Origin: Firmicutes bacterium UBA6806
Lineage (GTDB): Bacteria > Bacillota > Clostridia > Peptostreptococcales > Acidaminobacteraceae
Length of the DNA: 58,813 nt
Reading direction: 5' to 3'
NCBI GenBank assembly: GCA_002452745.1
Contig: DKFC01000079.1
Coordinates: 1-58,813 of the forward strand
The number at the start of each line of letters is the position of its first letter. Within the stretch, counting starts at the first letter, position 1. The notes beneath the pieces were generated by a model. The model was not told the DNA's origin. It worked only from the letters and a program-made list of their open reading frames with translations, and did no database searches. Position numbers and translations under genes: made by a program. Shown one piece after another: positions 16,055 through 24,060 of this stretch.

Positions 16055-16201
16055 ATTTGCGGTCACCTATGGTGTAAAAGGGAATCAGGTGAAATGCCTG
16101 AACAGCACCCACTACTGTAAGTCAGACGAAGATACTATGCCACTGCATATGCGGGAAGGGGTATCGGAGGAGGAAGACGAGTCAGGAGACCTGCCGTGGA
16201 T
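16055..16201 (+). promoter_or_regulatory. Cobalamin riboswitch 3
   Basis: GGTGAAATGCC, CACTACTGTAAG, ATGCCACTG, GGGAAGGGG and GAGTCAGGAGACCTGCC mark a cobalamin aptamer. The usual GGTCCCGCCACTG core is altered to CAGCACCCACTACTG here. ATTTGCGG and CCGTGGAT close P1 with several G-T pairs. It precedes nrdDG, the B12-independent reductase, so B12 should repress it. Confidence 0.92.
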
Positions 16202-16257
16202 ATAACCAATTCTCGGGGATGGAGAAAGATTGGGTGCATAAGTGCGCAGAAATCATC

Positions 16258-16280
16258 CACCCCTGGGGTGTATTTTTTTT
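16258..16280 (+). terminator. Riboswitch-3 terminator
   Basis: CACCCCTGGGGTG folds back on itself and is followed by TATTTTTTTT. An upstream GGGTG near 16232 can pair with the same CACCC, giving a mutually exclusive fold as expected of an expression platform. It ends 18 bp before the nrdD start. Confidence 0.7.
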
Positions 16281-16297
16281 GCAAAGGGGAAGTGTGC

Positions 16298-18046
16298 ATG
16301 TTGGACAGTAGAGAAATCGTAGAGGCGTACCTCCAAAAGACGGATTGGCGCGTCAAGGAAAATTCAAATTCACCGTTTTCATTTGGTGCTTTAAATAAGC
16401 ATATAGCAGCTGAGGTTTCGAAGGACTATTGGCTGAGAAATGTCTATCCCAAACCAATTGCCGCAGGCTATGTTAGTGGCGATTATCATATTCATGATTT
16501 AGGGGGACTCACCCTTTACTGTTGTGGTTATTCTCTTAAGAATGTGATTATAAAAGGGGTAAAAGGCGTTCCCAATATTCCAAATTCCACGCCAGCAAAG
16601 CACTTTGCCTCTATCCTAAATCAGTTGGCAAATCTGATAACTGTCTTCCAAAATGAAATTATGGGAGCTGTTGCGTTCAGTTCTGTAGACACTTATTTGG
16701 CGCCGTTTATCAAAGAGGATCAACTGAGTTATGAAGACGTTAAGCAAAATCTACAGAATTTTATTTTCAGCATTAATTCAAATTCGAGAGGCGGAGCAGA
16801 GCCTGCGTTCAGCAATATCACCTTAGACTTGACTCCTCCTAGAGACTTGATAGATACTCCAGTGATACATGGGGGCAAGCAGCTTGGCTATCATTACAGG
16901 CAATGTCAGGAGGAGATGAACCTCTTCAACCGTGCCTTCTATGAACTGATGGATAAAGGAGATGCCGAGGGCAGGCCGTTTGCCTATCCAATTCCCACCT
17001 ATAATGTTCACGAGCGATTTGACTTTGACAACCCGCTCAATGACCCACTTTGGGAGATGGCGGGCAGATTTGGGTATCCGTACTTTGCAAACTTTTTAAA
17101 TAGCGATATGAAACCTGAAGACGCAAGGAGCATGTGTTGTCGATTGAGACTTGATTTGAGAGAGCTTGAACGAAAAAACGGAGGGCTCTTCGGCGCAGGT
17201 GAAAGCACGGGTTCAATTGGCGTGGTCACTTTGAACATGCCAAGGTATGGGTATCTTGCGACTACGAGGGAAGAACTCTTTGATATGATTGACAGAAACA
17301 TGGAACTTGCAAAGGATAGTTTGGAAATTAAGCGAAAGTTTTTAGAGGAAAATGTTTTAAATTCAGGATTGATTCCCGCCTTTGCCACCTATGTGGGAAC
17401 GTTTGAAAACCACTTTAGCACAATTGGACTTGTTGGATTAAATGAGATGTGCCTCAATTTTAACGGCAAGGATATTCTGGAAGAGGACTCTAAACAGCTG
17501 GTTGTGGAGGTGCTCAATCACATGAGGTCAAAACTCAGTGACTTTCAGGAGGAGACTGGAAATATGTATAACCTCGAAGCCACGCCAGCGGAGTCAACGG
17601 CTTATAGACTTGCCCGCAAGGACAAGAAGGCGTATCCACTTATTAAAACGCAGGGAACAGAAGCCACGCCGTATTATACGAACAGCTGTCATATTCCAGT
17701 CAACAGAGTTGAGTCAATTCAGCAAGTATTTGAACATCAAGATGACATACAAGTGCTCTTCACTGGCGGCACAGTAGTGCACGTCTTTTTAGGAGCGCCA
17801 ATATCGGGCAAACAGGCAAAGCGGATTGTCGAGACAGTGTGTAAGACATACAAAGTACCGTATGTGAGCTTGTCTCCCGTCAACCACTACTGTGAGGATC
17901 ATGGGTATATCAGCGAAGCCGTGGACAACTGTCCAGTGTGTGGCAAGGAAGTGGAGAAATATCAGCGAATTACAGGCTACCTGAGAAATGTCAAGCACTT
18001 TAACGATGGAAAGCGAGAAGAGTTCAGGGATCGGAGACAGCTATGA
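16298..18046 (+). CDS. nrdD: Anaerobic (class III) ribonucleoside-triphosphate reductase
   Basis: A 582-residue glycyl-radical enzyme that reduces NTPs to dNTPs without oxygen or B12. Seen: GDYHIHDLGG, the SSVDTYLAPF and NSRGGAEPAFSNI segments, the late NSCHIPV, a zinc site in HYCEDHG plus CPVCGKE, and the radical loop RITGYL with Gly560, 23 residues from the C terminus. An ATP-cone domain is absent, so allosteric activity control by that domain is lacking. ATG 16298 follows AAGGGG and lies just after the riboswitch terminator; earlier in-frame codons fall within the riboswitch. nrdG overlaps its end. Control by NrdR boxes and by riboswitch 3 is inferred. Confidence 0.94.
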   Translation: MLDSREIVEAYLQKTDWRVKENSNSPFSFGALNKHIAAEVSKDYWLRNVYPKPIAAGYVSGDYHIHDLGGLTLYCCGYSLKNVIIKGVKGVPNIPNSTPAKHFASILNQLANLITVFQNEIMGAVAFSSVDTYLAPFIKEDQLSYEDVKQNLQNFIFSINSNSRGGAEPAFSNITLDLTPPRDLIDTPVIHGGKQLGYHYRQCQEEMNLFNRAFYELMDKGDAEGRPFAYPIPTYNVHERFDFDNPLNDPLWEMAGRFGYPYFANFLNSDMKPEDARSMCCRLRLDLRELERKNGGLFGAGESTGSIGVVTLNMPRYGYLATTREELFDMIDRNMELAKDSLEIKRKFLEENVLNSGLIPAFATYVGTFENHFSTIGLVGLNEMCLNFNGKDILEEDSKQLVVEVLNHMRSKLSDFQEETGNMYNLEATPAESTAYRLARKDKKAYPLIKTQGTEATPYYTNSCHIPVNRVESIQQVFEHQDDIQVLFTGGTVVHVFLGAPISGKQAKRIVETVCKTYKVPYVSLSPVNHYCEDHGYISEAVDNCPVCGKEVEKYQRITGYLRNVKHFNDGKREEFRDRRQL

Positions 18047-18534
18047 ATATTCGATATAAGCTCATAGAGCAAGAGCGCTTTCAAGATGCGCCTTTTACAG
18101 GGGCGCTTGTCTGTGCTGTAGGTTGCGACTTGAACTGTCCGGGATGTTTCAATGAATCTGTGAAGCAGATGCCCACTTCTATTCAGTCGGCTGAGGGAAT
18201 CGTGAAATCCATTTCGGACAACCCTTTCAACGAGGGCATCATCTTGGGTGGACTGGAGTGGTCCTTGCAGCCGGATGAACTGCTGGAACTGGTTAAAACT
18301 GCCCTTGAACAAGACCTAAAAGTCATGATCTATACAGGACTGCCCTTGGAGCAGTTTCTAGACAGAGTTCCAAGACTTGTGACGGTTGAAGGCGAAATCT
18401 ATATCAAACATGGCGCATATGACAGTTCGCTATCACATGTGCAACCCGTGATGTATGGGGTGAAGCTGGCTTCTGAAAATCAGAGAATCGACAAGCTCAA
18501 GACAGTACAAACACAATTTTTTTCGCAAATTTAA
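18043..18534 (+). CDS. nrdG: Anaerobic ribonucleotide reductase activating protein
   Basis: A 163-residue radical SAM protein that installs the glycyl radical on NrdD. The cluster motif is CDLNCPGC, Cys28-x3-Cys32-x2-Cys35, followed by FNES. The LGGLEWSLQPDEL stretch corresponds to the GGE-type SAM-contact region of the family. ATG 18043 overlaps the nrdD stop as ATGA, with GGAG upstream, so synthesis is coupled. Length is normal for NrdG. Confidence 0.93.
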   Translation: MNIRYKLIEQERFQDAPFTGALVCAVGCDLNCPGCFNESVKQMPTSIQSAEGIVKSISDNPFNEGIILGGLEWSLQPDELLELVKTALEQDLKVMIYTGLPLEQFLDRVPRLVTVEGEIYIKHGAYDSSLSHVQPVMYGVKLASENQRIDKLKTVQTQFFSQI

Positions 18535-18544
18535 TATAAAACTA

Positions 18545-18575
18545 TTGACTTGGAGTGAACTCCAAGTGGTAGAGT
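18545..18575 (+). promoter_or_regulatory. MerR-type promoter and operator of the aldo/keto reductase gene
   Basis: TTGACT (18545-18550) and TAGAGT (18570-18575) are 19 bp apart, the stretched spacing of MerR-activated promoters. A perfect 8-2-8 dyad, CTTGGAGTGAACTCCAAG (18549-18566), fills the spacer. The adjacent MerR gene at 19779 is the likely regulator. Confidence 0.88.
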
Positions 18576-18624
18576 AAATACAGAAGTTCTTTCTTACGAG
18601 ATGATTTAGAACGAGGAGGTATTT

Positions 18625-19758
18625 ATGAATTTTGGCGAAAAAAAACTGGGATTTGGATTTATGAGATTGCCCCAACTGGATTCAAACGATCCGACAAGTG
18701 TGGATATTGAACAGGTCTGCCAGATGGTAGATACGTTTATGGATAAGGGATTTACTTATTTTGACACGGCATTTATGTACCACAATTTTCAAAGTGAGCG
18801 GTTTTTAAAACGTGCAGTTGTGGATCGACATGATAGAGAGACTTTTACAGTTGCCTCAAAACTGCCCGTGGCTCTTTTGAAAGAAGTGGATGAACTGGAA
18901 AAGACGTTTAATGAACAGCTTGAAAAATGTGGTGTTGAGTATTTTGACTACTATTTGATTCACAACTTAAATGCTACGACTTATCCCAATGCGGAGAGGC
19001 TCAACGCCTTTGAATTTGTCAAACAGAAAAAGGCAGAAGGCAAAATCAAGCATGTGGGATTTTCGTTTCATGACAGCGCTGTACTGCTGGAAGAGATTTT
19101 AAGCAAGTACGACTGGTTTGAATTTGTCCAGCTTCAAATAAACTACTTGGACTGGGAAAATCCTTCGATTCAGTCGAGGGCATGTTATGAAACTGCAACA
19201 CGTCATGGCCTGCCAATTATCGTTATGGAACCCGTAAAAGGCGGAACATTGGCTCAAGTGCCGGAAGCGGCAGAAGCAGTGTTTAAGGCATACCATCCAG
19301 AGCGCTCATCGGCTTCATGGGCCATTCGCTATGCGGCAAGTCTCGATAACGTCTCCATGGTGCTGAGCGGCATGTCAAACTTAGAGCAATTACAGGATAA
19401 CTTGGGATACATGGGTGACTTTGAACCCCTATCTGATGAAGAGCGAGACGTCCTAAAAAAGGCGATAAAAGTCATTGAAGACTCTATAGCAGTTCAGTGC
19501 ACGGCTTGCCAGTACTGTGTAGATGACTGCCCTAAGAATATTGCAATTCCAAACTATTTTGCACTCTATAATGCTGAGAAACTGGGAGTCCCAGGGCGTA
19601 TGTCCATTCAGGGATTTTACTATAACAATTTGAGTAAAACACATGGAAAGGCATCTGATTGTATTGAATGCGGTCTGTGTGAAAAGAATTGCCCTCAGCA
19701 CATTGAAGTGATAAAATACCTTAAAGAAGTGGCTTCAACATTTGAAAAACAAGCGTAA
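18625..19758 (+). CDS. Aldo/keto reductase with C-terminal 4Fe-4S domain
   Basis: A 377-residue oxidoreductase. The first 270 residues form an AKR barrel: LGFGFMRLP start, FDTAFMYHN with the catalytic Asp and Tyr, VASKLP with the catalytic Lys, and YYLIHNL with the His. The C-terminal part carries ferredoxin-like cysteine sets CTACQYCVDDCP and CIECGLCEKNCP, suited to two 4Fe-4S clusters. This architecture is common in anaerobes and implies electron transfer between a carbonyl substrate and ferredoxin-type carriers, though the substrate is unknown. GAGGAGG-like sequence precedes ATG 18625. It is co-transcribed with the following MerR gene, 20 bp away. Confidence 0.9.
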   Translation: MNFGEKKLGFGFMRLPQLDSNDPTSVDIEQVCQMVDTFMDKGFTYFDTAFMYHNFQSERFLKRAVVDRHDRETFTVASKLPVALLKEVDELEKTFNEQLEKCGVEYFDYYLIHNLNATTYPNAERLNAFEFVKQKKAEGKIKHVGFSFHDSAVLLEEILSKYDWFEFVQLQINYLDWENPSIQSRACYETATRHGLPIIVMEPVKGGTLAQVPEAAEAVFKAYHPERSSASWAIRYAASLDNVSMVLSGMSNLEQLQDNLGYMGDFEPLSDEERDVLKKAIKVIEDSIAVQCTACQYCVDDCPKNIAIPNYFALYNAEKLGVPGRMSIQGFYYNNLSKTHGKASDCIECGLCEKNCPQHIEVIKYLKEVASTFEKQA

Positions 19759-19778
19759 TAAAAGTAAAGGGTGATAAG

Positions 19779-20171
19779 ATGACCATATCAGAAGCAAGCG
19801 CACATCTTGGCGTCAGTCAAGACACATTGAGATACTATGAGAGGATTGGATTGATTCCCTTTGTGACTCGACTCTCGTCGGGAATTCGAAATTACGATGA
19901 TGCTGCACTTAGATGGATTGAGTTCATAAAGTGCATGCGAAGTGCAGGGCTTCCCATAGAAGTTCTCATAGAGTATGTTTCGCTCTGTCAACAAGGTGAT
20001 GAGACCATTGAAATCAGAAAGGAAATCCTTCTGGAACAAAAACGTCAATTGATTGAAAAGATCAAGGAGATGGAGCAAACAGTCAGTCGCTTGGACTATA
20101 AGATAGAGGGATATGAAAAGTCACTCTCAAAAAGAGAAAGAGAAATGGTTGATAAACTGTCTAAAACTTGA
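19779..20171 (+). CDS. MerR-family transcriptional regulator
   Basis: A 130-residue regulator with the MerR start MTISEASAHLGVSQDTLRYYE (helix-turn-helix), the RNYDDAALRWIEFIKCMRSAGL wing region and a long C-terminal dimerisation helix rich in Glu, Lys and Gln. No clustered cysteines for metal binding are present, so it is more like the aldehyde- or redox-responsive AdhR group. AAGGGTG precedes ATG 19779. Its probable site is the perfect dyad in the promoter at 18545-18575, giving autoregulation of the two-gene unit. Confidence 0.9.
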   Translation: MTISEASAHLGVSQDTLRYYERIGLIPFVTRLSSGIRNYDDAALRWIEFIKCMRSAGLPIEVLIEYVSLCQQGDETIEIRKEILLEQKRQLIEKIKEMEQTVSRLDYKIEGYEKSLSKREREMVDKLSKT

Positions 20172-20193
20172 GGAATACGCCTCAAGTTTTTTT
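20163..20193 (+). terminator. Terminator after the AKR-MerR unit
   Basis: AAAACTTGAGG and CCTCAAGTTTT pair around a six-base loop and run into TTTTTTT. The stem overlaps the MerR stop codon at 20169-20171. Confidence 0.9.
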
Positions 20194-20462
20194 ATGCGCA
20201 TGAGAAATTTAAGGTCAGCTAAAAGAGGGAATTTAATGAAATGTTGATTGAAATGAGCAGAATGTAACAAAAGGTTGGTATTATATGGAATTAATGGGCT
20301 TATATGAAAAGATTACAAAAATACAATGAGTCCAATAGTGCAAACGTAACAGTCGTTACAGACTTTTGCTTTAAAGACGTGTATACTAAATAAGTCTGAC
20401 TAAAATACAGACTGCAACAAAGACTAGGAGAAGAAAACATCAGGAGAAGGAGGCACGAATAG

Positions 20463-22109
20463 ATGAGAATAAAGCAAAAGTTACTATTATCACTGGGATT
20501 GCTGATTCTATTGTCATTTGCTATTGTTGGAATCAATATAGGCACTTACAGGGCTATGGAAAGCGACGCTAATTTTGTAAACAATTCAGGCAAACTCAGA
20601 GCGACAAGTTATCGGATGGCGCAGTTGGCAAACATTGCAATAGATACCAAAGAGAGTGATGCAGCCAAGACTTTAAACCAAACCATGGAGACATTTGATA
20701 AAATCGTCAACAACATCACTTATGGAAATGAAGAAGCAGGGTTAAAAGAAGCGAGCCACGGGCCAACCGTTGAGCGATTAAAAAAGGTTACAGAAGAGTG
20801 GAATAACCGTTATAAACCAGCCTATACAGCTGTTATGGAAGAACACAGTGCGGCATCTCTCAAAATCATCAATGATGAAGTTGCAGGCTATGTCAGTGAG
20901 TTAAATGATTTAGTGGCCGAATACTCAGAGTATTCAAGTTCAAAAGTGATGAGGGCTCAAATTATAAACGGCCTTTTGAGCTTAGTTGCACTTGCAGTGG
21001 CATTCTTGGCATTTATGGTTCTGAATCGTGGCATCAGAAAACCAATCAATGGGTTAATTGAAGACTTGAAGGCACTTTCAGAGGGAAATGGCGATCTGAC
21101 AAAACGCATAGAGGTCAAGAGCACAGATGAAATTGGTGAGATGATTCGCTATTTTAATGCCTTTATTGGGAATGTGCACAACATCGTAACTGATATTGCT
21201 AAAATATCAGGAGTGGTTTCGGAAAATATGAATTCAATCACAAACACGACAGAAGAACTTACAAAGTCAACTGAAATGATTGCCTCATCTTCCATGGAAG
21301 TGGCAGAGGGCTCAATGCTTCAAGATGAACAGTTGATTGGTTTGAATCAAGTGGTGGCTGAAATCAGCAACAAAGTGGATTTGGTTTCAAAAAATGCAAT
21401 GCAGACTTTGAATGTCTCTAGGGATTCACAAAATTCTGTGCTGAAAGGAGATCGACAAGTGACTCAGCAGGCAGAGGAATTAGGTCGATTTGTCACATCT
21501 ATCAAGGAAGCATCTGTAACGGTTGAAGCACTAAATCAATCGTCAGAAGAAATTAGAGCGATTGTTGAGTTGATTCACAGTATTTCGTCTCAAACGAACC
21601 TGCTTGCGTTAAATGCTTCTATAGAAGCGGCAAGGGCTGGAGAAGCCGGTAGAGGATTTGCTGTGGTGGCAGAGGAAATTCGAAAACTAGCTGAAGAGAC
21701 ATCTGCTTCCGCACAGAAAATCAACGACATCGTCTCGGGATTTGGAAACAAGACCTCTGATGTCAAGTCTTCAATGGGATTGTTAGTGGAAGAGACCAAA
21801 CAGCAGGAAATCTCCATGAATCAGTTAAAAGAAGAACTCAAAGAGATTTTAGATCGCACCACTCAAACTTATGAAGCATCTGAGGGCATTATGGAAATTT
21901 CAGCTCAGGTCACCCATGAATTTGCTGGAATGACAGAGTCGGCTAAAGAAATTCAATCAGTGGCTGTGCGCAATTCTGGCAACACACAGGACGTTGCATC
22001 CGCCGTGGAAGAACAAACGGCGTCGTTTGAAGAGGTCTTTTCAAACATCAGCATGATAAATGATATGGCAGAAGAATTAACTCTCATCGTCTCTAAGTTC
22101 AAAATTTAG
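20463..22109 (+). CDS. Methyl-accepting chemotaxis protein with PilJ/NarX-like sensor
   Basis: A 548-residue receptor. Membrane helices lie at about residues 7-27 and 165-188. The extracellular part between them has NNSGKLRATSYRMAQLAN, the SGxxRxxSxRMA pattern of PilJ/NarX-type sensors, which in nitrate sensors forms the P-box. A HAMP domain (RKPINGLIEDLKALSEGNGDLT) and the signalling coiled coil with NLLALNASIEAARAGEAGRGF follow. GGAGG sits before ATG 20463. The 290-bp upstream gap holds a small GTAAC/GTTAC hairpin near 20346 and a TATACT candidate -10 near 20383, nothing firmer. Confidence 0.92.
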   Translation: MRIKQKLLLSLGLLILLSFAIVGINIGTYRAMESDANFVNNSGKLRATSYRMAQLANIAIDTKESDAAKTLNQTMETFDKIVNNITYGNEEAGLKEASHGPTVERLKKVTEEWNNRYKPAYTAVMEEHSAASLKIINDEVAGYVSELNDLVAEYSEYSSSKVMRAQIINGLLSLVALAVAFLAFMVLNRGIRKPINGLIEDLKALSEGNGDLTKRIEVKSTDEIGEMIRYFNAFIGNVHNIVTDIAKISGVVSENMNSITNTTEELTKSTEMIASSSMEVAEGSMLQDEQLIGLNQVVAEISNKVDLVSKNAMQTLNVSRDSQNSVLKGDRQVTQQAEELGRFVTSIKEASVTVEALNQSSEEIRAIVELIHSISSQTNLLALNASIEAARAGEAGRGFAVVAEEIRKLAEETSASAQKINDIVSGFGNKTSDVKSSMGLLVEETKQQEISMNQLKEELKEILDRTTQTYEASEGIMEISAQVTHEFAGMTESAKEIQSVAVRNSGNTQDVASAVEEQTASFEEVFSNISMINDMAEELTLIVSKFKI

Positions 22110-22140
22110 AGGGACTTGAATATTTCACTTTGTGATATGG

Positions 22141-22193
22141 ATACAGCTCAGTTATCAGTTTGTTTTCAAACTGTAGATTGAGCTGTATTTTTT
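22141..22193 (+). terminator. Terminator after the chemoreceptor gene
   Basis: ATACAGCTCA pairs with TGAGCTGTAT, and inside it CAGTTTG pairs with CAAACTG around TTTT. TTTTTTC follows. Confidence 0.9.
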
Positions 22194-22249
22194 CATATGA
22201 TAAAATGGGAGTGGAAATTGCGGGCAAACAGATGGAGAGAGGGCAAAAA

Positions 22250-22849
22250 ATGAAAGTAAAAAAGAGAAAGTCTAGGGAAGAGAGACTTGGTGAAATCAAG
22301 CATGCGGCTAAACAGCTGTTTATAGAAAAGGGTTTTCACAAGACGACTATGGAGGACATCATCGCCAGAACAGAACTGTCCAAGGGTGGATTTTATCACT
22401 ATTATGGCAGTACAAAGGAAATACTAATGGACATTATGGAAAACAGCAATCTCTTTTATGTACAGAACAATCCTCACATGCAAAGGCTGTCGTCTGAGCG
22501 TCCATCTCATGAAAATGTAGAAATTCTCACTGAAGCGGTTATCGAAAAAATGCTTGGAACCAGCGACGACAGAAAACTCTATGCCATCTTTGCCAGTGAG
22601 ATGCTCTTTGATGAGGATGTGTTGATAAAATTTAGGGAGCTAGAGGCAAAATTTCACATTTGGCTTTGCAAGAGACTCTCAATAGATCGAGAGAAACATC
22701 ACGATGATCTTTATTTTGTCAGCAGAATTATAAATGGTATCTCAGTAACAGAGCAACTCTTCGATCAACCAGAAATTCTAGAGCGGGAAAGGCAGTCCAT
22801 AAGAACCTTTTTAACCCCTTATATTGAGAGAATCCTTGAAATTGCTTGA
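22250..22849 (+). CDS. TetR-family transcriptional regulator
   Basis: A 199-residue regulator. The N-terminal helix-turn-helix is TTMEDIIARTELSKGGFYHYYGSTKEIL at about residues 31-58; the remaining helical domain is the ligand pocket and is not recognisable. ATG 22250 is preceded by GAGAGAGGG; upstream in-frame Met codons fall in or just behind the terminator of the previous gene. Its stop codon overlaps the -35 box of the Fur-controlled promoter downstream, so it may be separate from the iron genes. Target unknown. Confidence 0.87.
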   Translation: MKVKKRKSREERLGEIKHAAKQLFIEKGFHKTTMEDIIARTELSKGGFYHYYGSTKEILMDIMENSNLFYVQNNPHMQRLSSERPSHENVEILTEAVIEKMLGTSDDRKLYAIFASEMLFDEDVLIKFRELEAKFHIWLCKRLSIDREKHHDDLYFVSRIINGISVTEQLFDQPEILERERQSIRTFLTPYIERILEIA

Positions 22850-22874
22850 CAAAGAGTTGAGAATAAAATATGAT
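22846..22874 (+). promoter_or_regulatory. Strong sigma-A promoter of the AraC/ABC iron operon
   Basis: TTGACA (22846-22851), a 17-bp spacer and TATGAT (22869-22874) match the consensus at 11 of 12 positions. The Fur-like box at 22880 covers the expected start site. The 22850-23059 leader shows no clear gene. Confidence 0.85.
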
Positions 22875-22879
22875 GTAAT

Positions 22880-22894
22880 TGAAAATGATTATCA
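22880..22894 (+). promoter_or_regulatory. Fur box (iron repressor site)
   Basis: TGAAAATGATTATCA matches the 7-1-7 Fur consensus TGATAATnATTATCA at all but one of the 14 defined bases. It covers the start site of the promoter at 22846, so iron should repress the operon. Confidence 0.82.
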
Positions 22895-23059
22895 ATAGAA
22901 TGGTGAGTTGAAGTGTGCATAGCAAGTGATTTTGCAAAAAACGGAAGACCGAGTGTCTGAAGTTTTTTATTTTAAAAAAGAACCGACGATTGCGTCGACA
23001 AGTAAGAGTGTGGTTGACGTCATAAAACTGAATTGATGTAATGGAAAGGAGGAAATGAC

Positions 23060-23971
23060 ATGTTCACAAATAAAACTGGAAGAGAGATGAGATTGGTTGT
23101 CTTCGGGGAGACCAGCTCTAAAATAAAACTGACTGTGTCATCCCTTCAAATACTGCCAGGGGTCGAATGGGTAGAAAACAGAAGTAGTTGTTCACTGCCC
23201 TTTTCAACTGGGAATAAGGCCATTTTGATTCAGTTTGATGAAAGCCCAAGCAGAGGCGTGAACGTTCAAATGGCATATCCCTGTAAATCAATGGATTATG
23301 AACTCCAAAGCGGTAAAATAGTCCTTGCGATTTGCATGAGGCAAATTGCAGAAGTTATGAAGAAGGCACCCGTTGGAATAGAGCTTCATCTCAATGAAAA
23401 TAGTGGGATAAGAGATGAGTCCTTTAAGGTTCCCAACGAACGGCTTTACCATGACATTAGGCGTTTAATCAGTGAAATGGCAAACGCGCCTGTTTCTATT
23501 CGAAAGGACTATCTTAAAGTAAAAGTAATGGAACTGATTCTACTTTTAAATGCGAGAGAGTATGTAGAATCGGATATTGCTTCTGTTATCTGTGGAACGA
23601 GTCATCAGGAAAGGCTACAGTTGTTAGGCCATTTTTTAAGGCAAAACATTGACAGACATTATACGCTGGAGGAGTTATCGAGGAAATTCGGACTTTCTCA
23701 AACGGTTCTCAAAAGCGGTTTTAAAGAAGTTTATGGTGAGACCGTGTATGCTTATTTCAAACGCTACAGAATGGAGTTTGCCGCCAGACTACTGATTGAG
23801 ACAGATGATACAGTGGGACAAATAGCTTTGAGAGTTGGCTACAATAACCCAAGTAAATTTGCAGAAGCCTTTAAGAAGACAAAGGGAATGACCCCAACTG
23901 AGTTTAAACTGGATAAGATCATTCACATACCTCATAAAATAAATGACAGAACGGATTCACCCTCGGCTTAA
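23060..23971 (+). CDS. AraC-family regulator of the iron ABC operon
   Basis: A 303-residue regulator. The C-terminal third has the two AraC helix-turn-helix units: YTLEELSRKFGLSQTVLKSGF and DTVGQIALRVGYNNPSKFAEAFKKTKGMTP. The N-terminal 190 residues are an effector domain without a clear family. GGAGG precedes ATG 23060. It stands between a Fur-controlled promoter and an ABC pair, the arrangement of siderophore regulators of the YbtA/PchR type, so an iron-chelate effector is likely. A terminator overlaps its end. Confidence 0.88.
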   Translation: MFTNKTGREMRLVVFGETSSKIKLTVSSLQILPGVEWVENRSSCSLPFSTGNKAILIQFDESPSRGVNVQMAYPCKSMDYELQSGKIVLAICMRQIAEVMKKAPVGIELHLNENSGIRDESFKVPNERLYHDIRRLISEMANAPVSIRKDYLKVKVMELILLLNAREYVESDIASVICGTSHQERLQLLGHFLRQNIDRHYTLEELSRKFGLSQTVLKSGFKEVYGETVYAYFKRYRMEFAARLLIETDDTVGQIALRVGYNNPSKFAEAFKKTKGMTPTEFKLDKIIHIPHKINDRTDSPSA

Positions 23972-23990
23972 TGGAGTTGAGGGTTTTTTT
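23959..23990 (+). terminator. Terminator or attenuator between the AraC and ABC genes
   Basis: ACCCTC and GAGGGT form the stem and seven T follow. It overlaps the AraC stop. Possible -35 TTGAGG (23977) and -10 TAAACT boxes at 17 bp lie just behind, so the ABC pair may have its own promoter. Confidence 0.65.
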
Positions 23991-24031
23991 ATAACCAGAT
24001 AAACTAAATAAGTGAAAAAGTTAATTGAGAA

Positions 24032-24046
24032 GGAATATCATTATCA
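24032..24046 (+). promoter_or_regulatory. Second, weaker Fur box
   Basis: GGAATATCATTATCA shares 11 of 14 defined positions with the Fur consensus, with the right half perfect. It lies 15 bp before the first ABC gene and just upstream of its ribosome site. Confidence 0.55.
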
Positions 24047-24060
24047 AAAGGAGAAATGAC

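Noticed and set aside
16196..16297. N-terminal extension of NrdD
   Set aside because: It would be translated from the riboswitch and terminator region.
22914..22961. A 15-codon frame (GTG start) in the leader of the AraC gene
   Set aside because: Too short, weak ribosome site and no run of regulatory codons; treated as chance.
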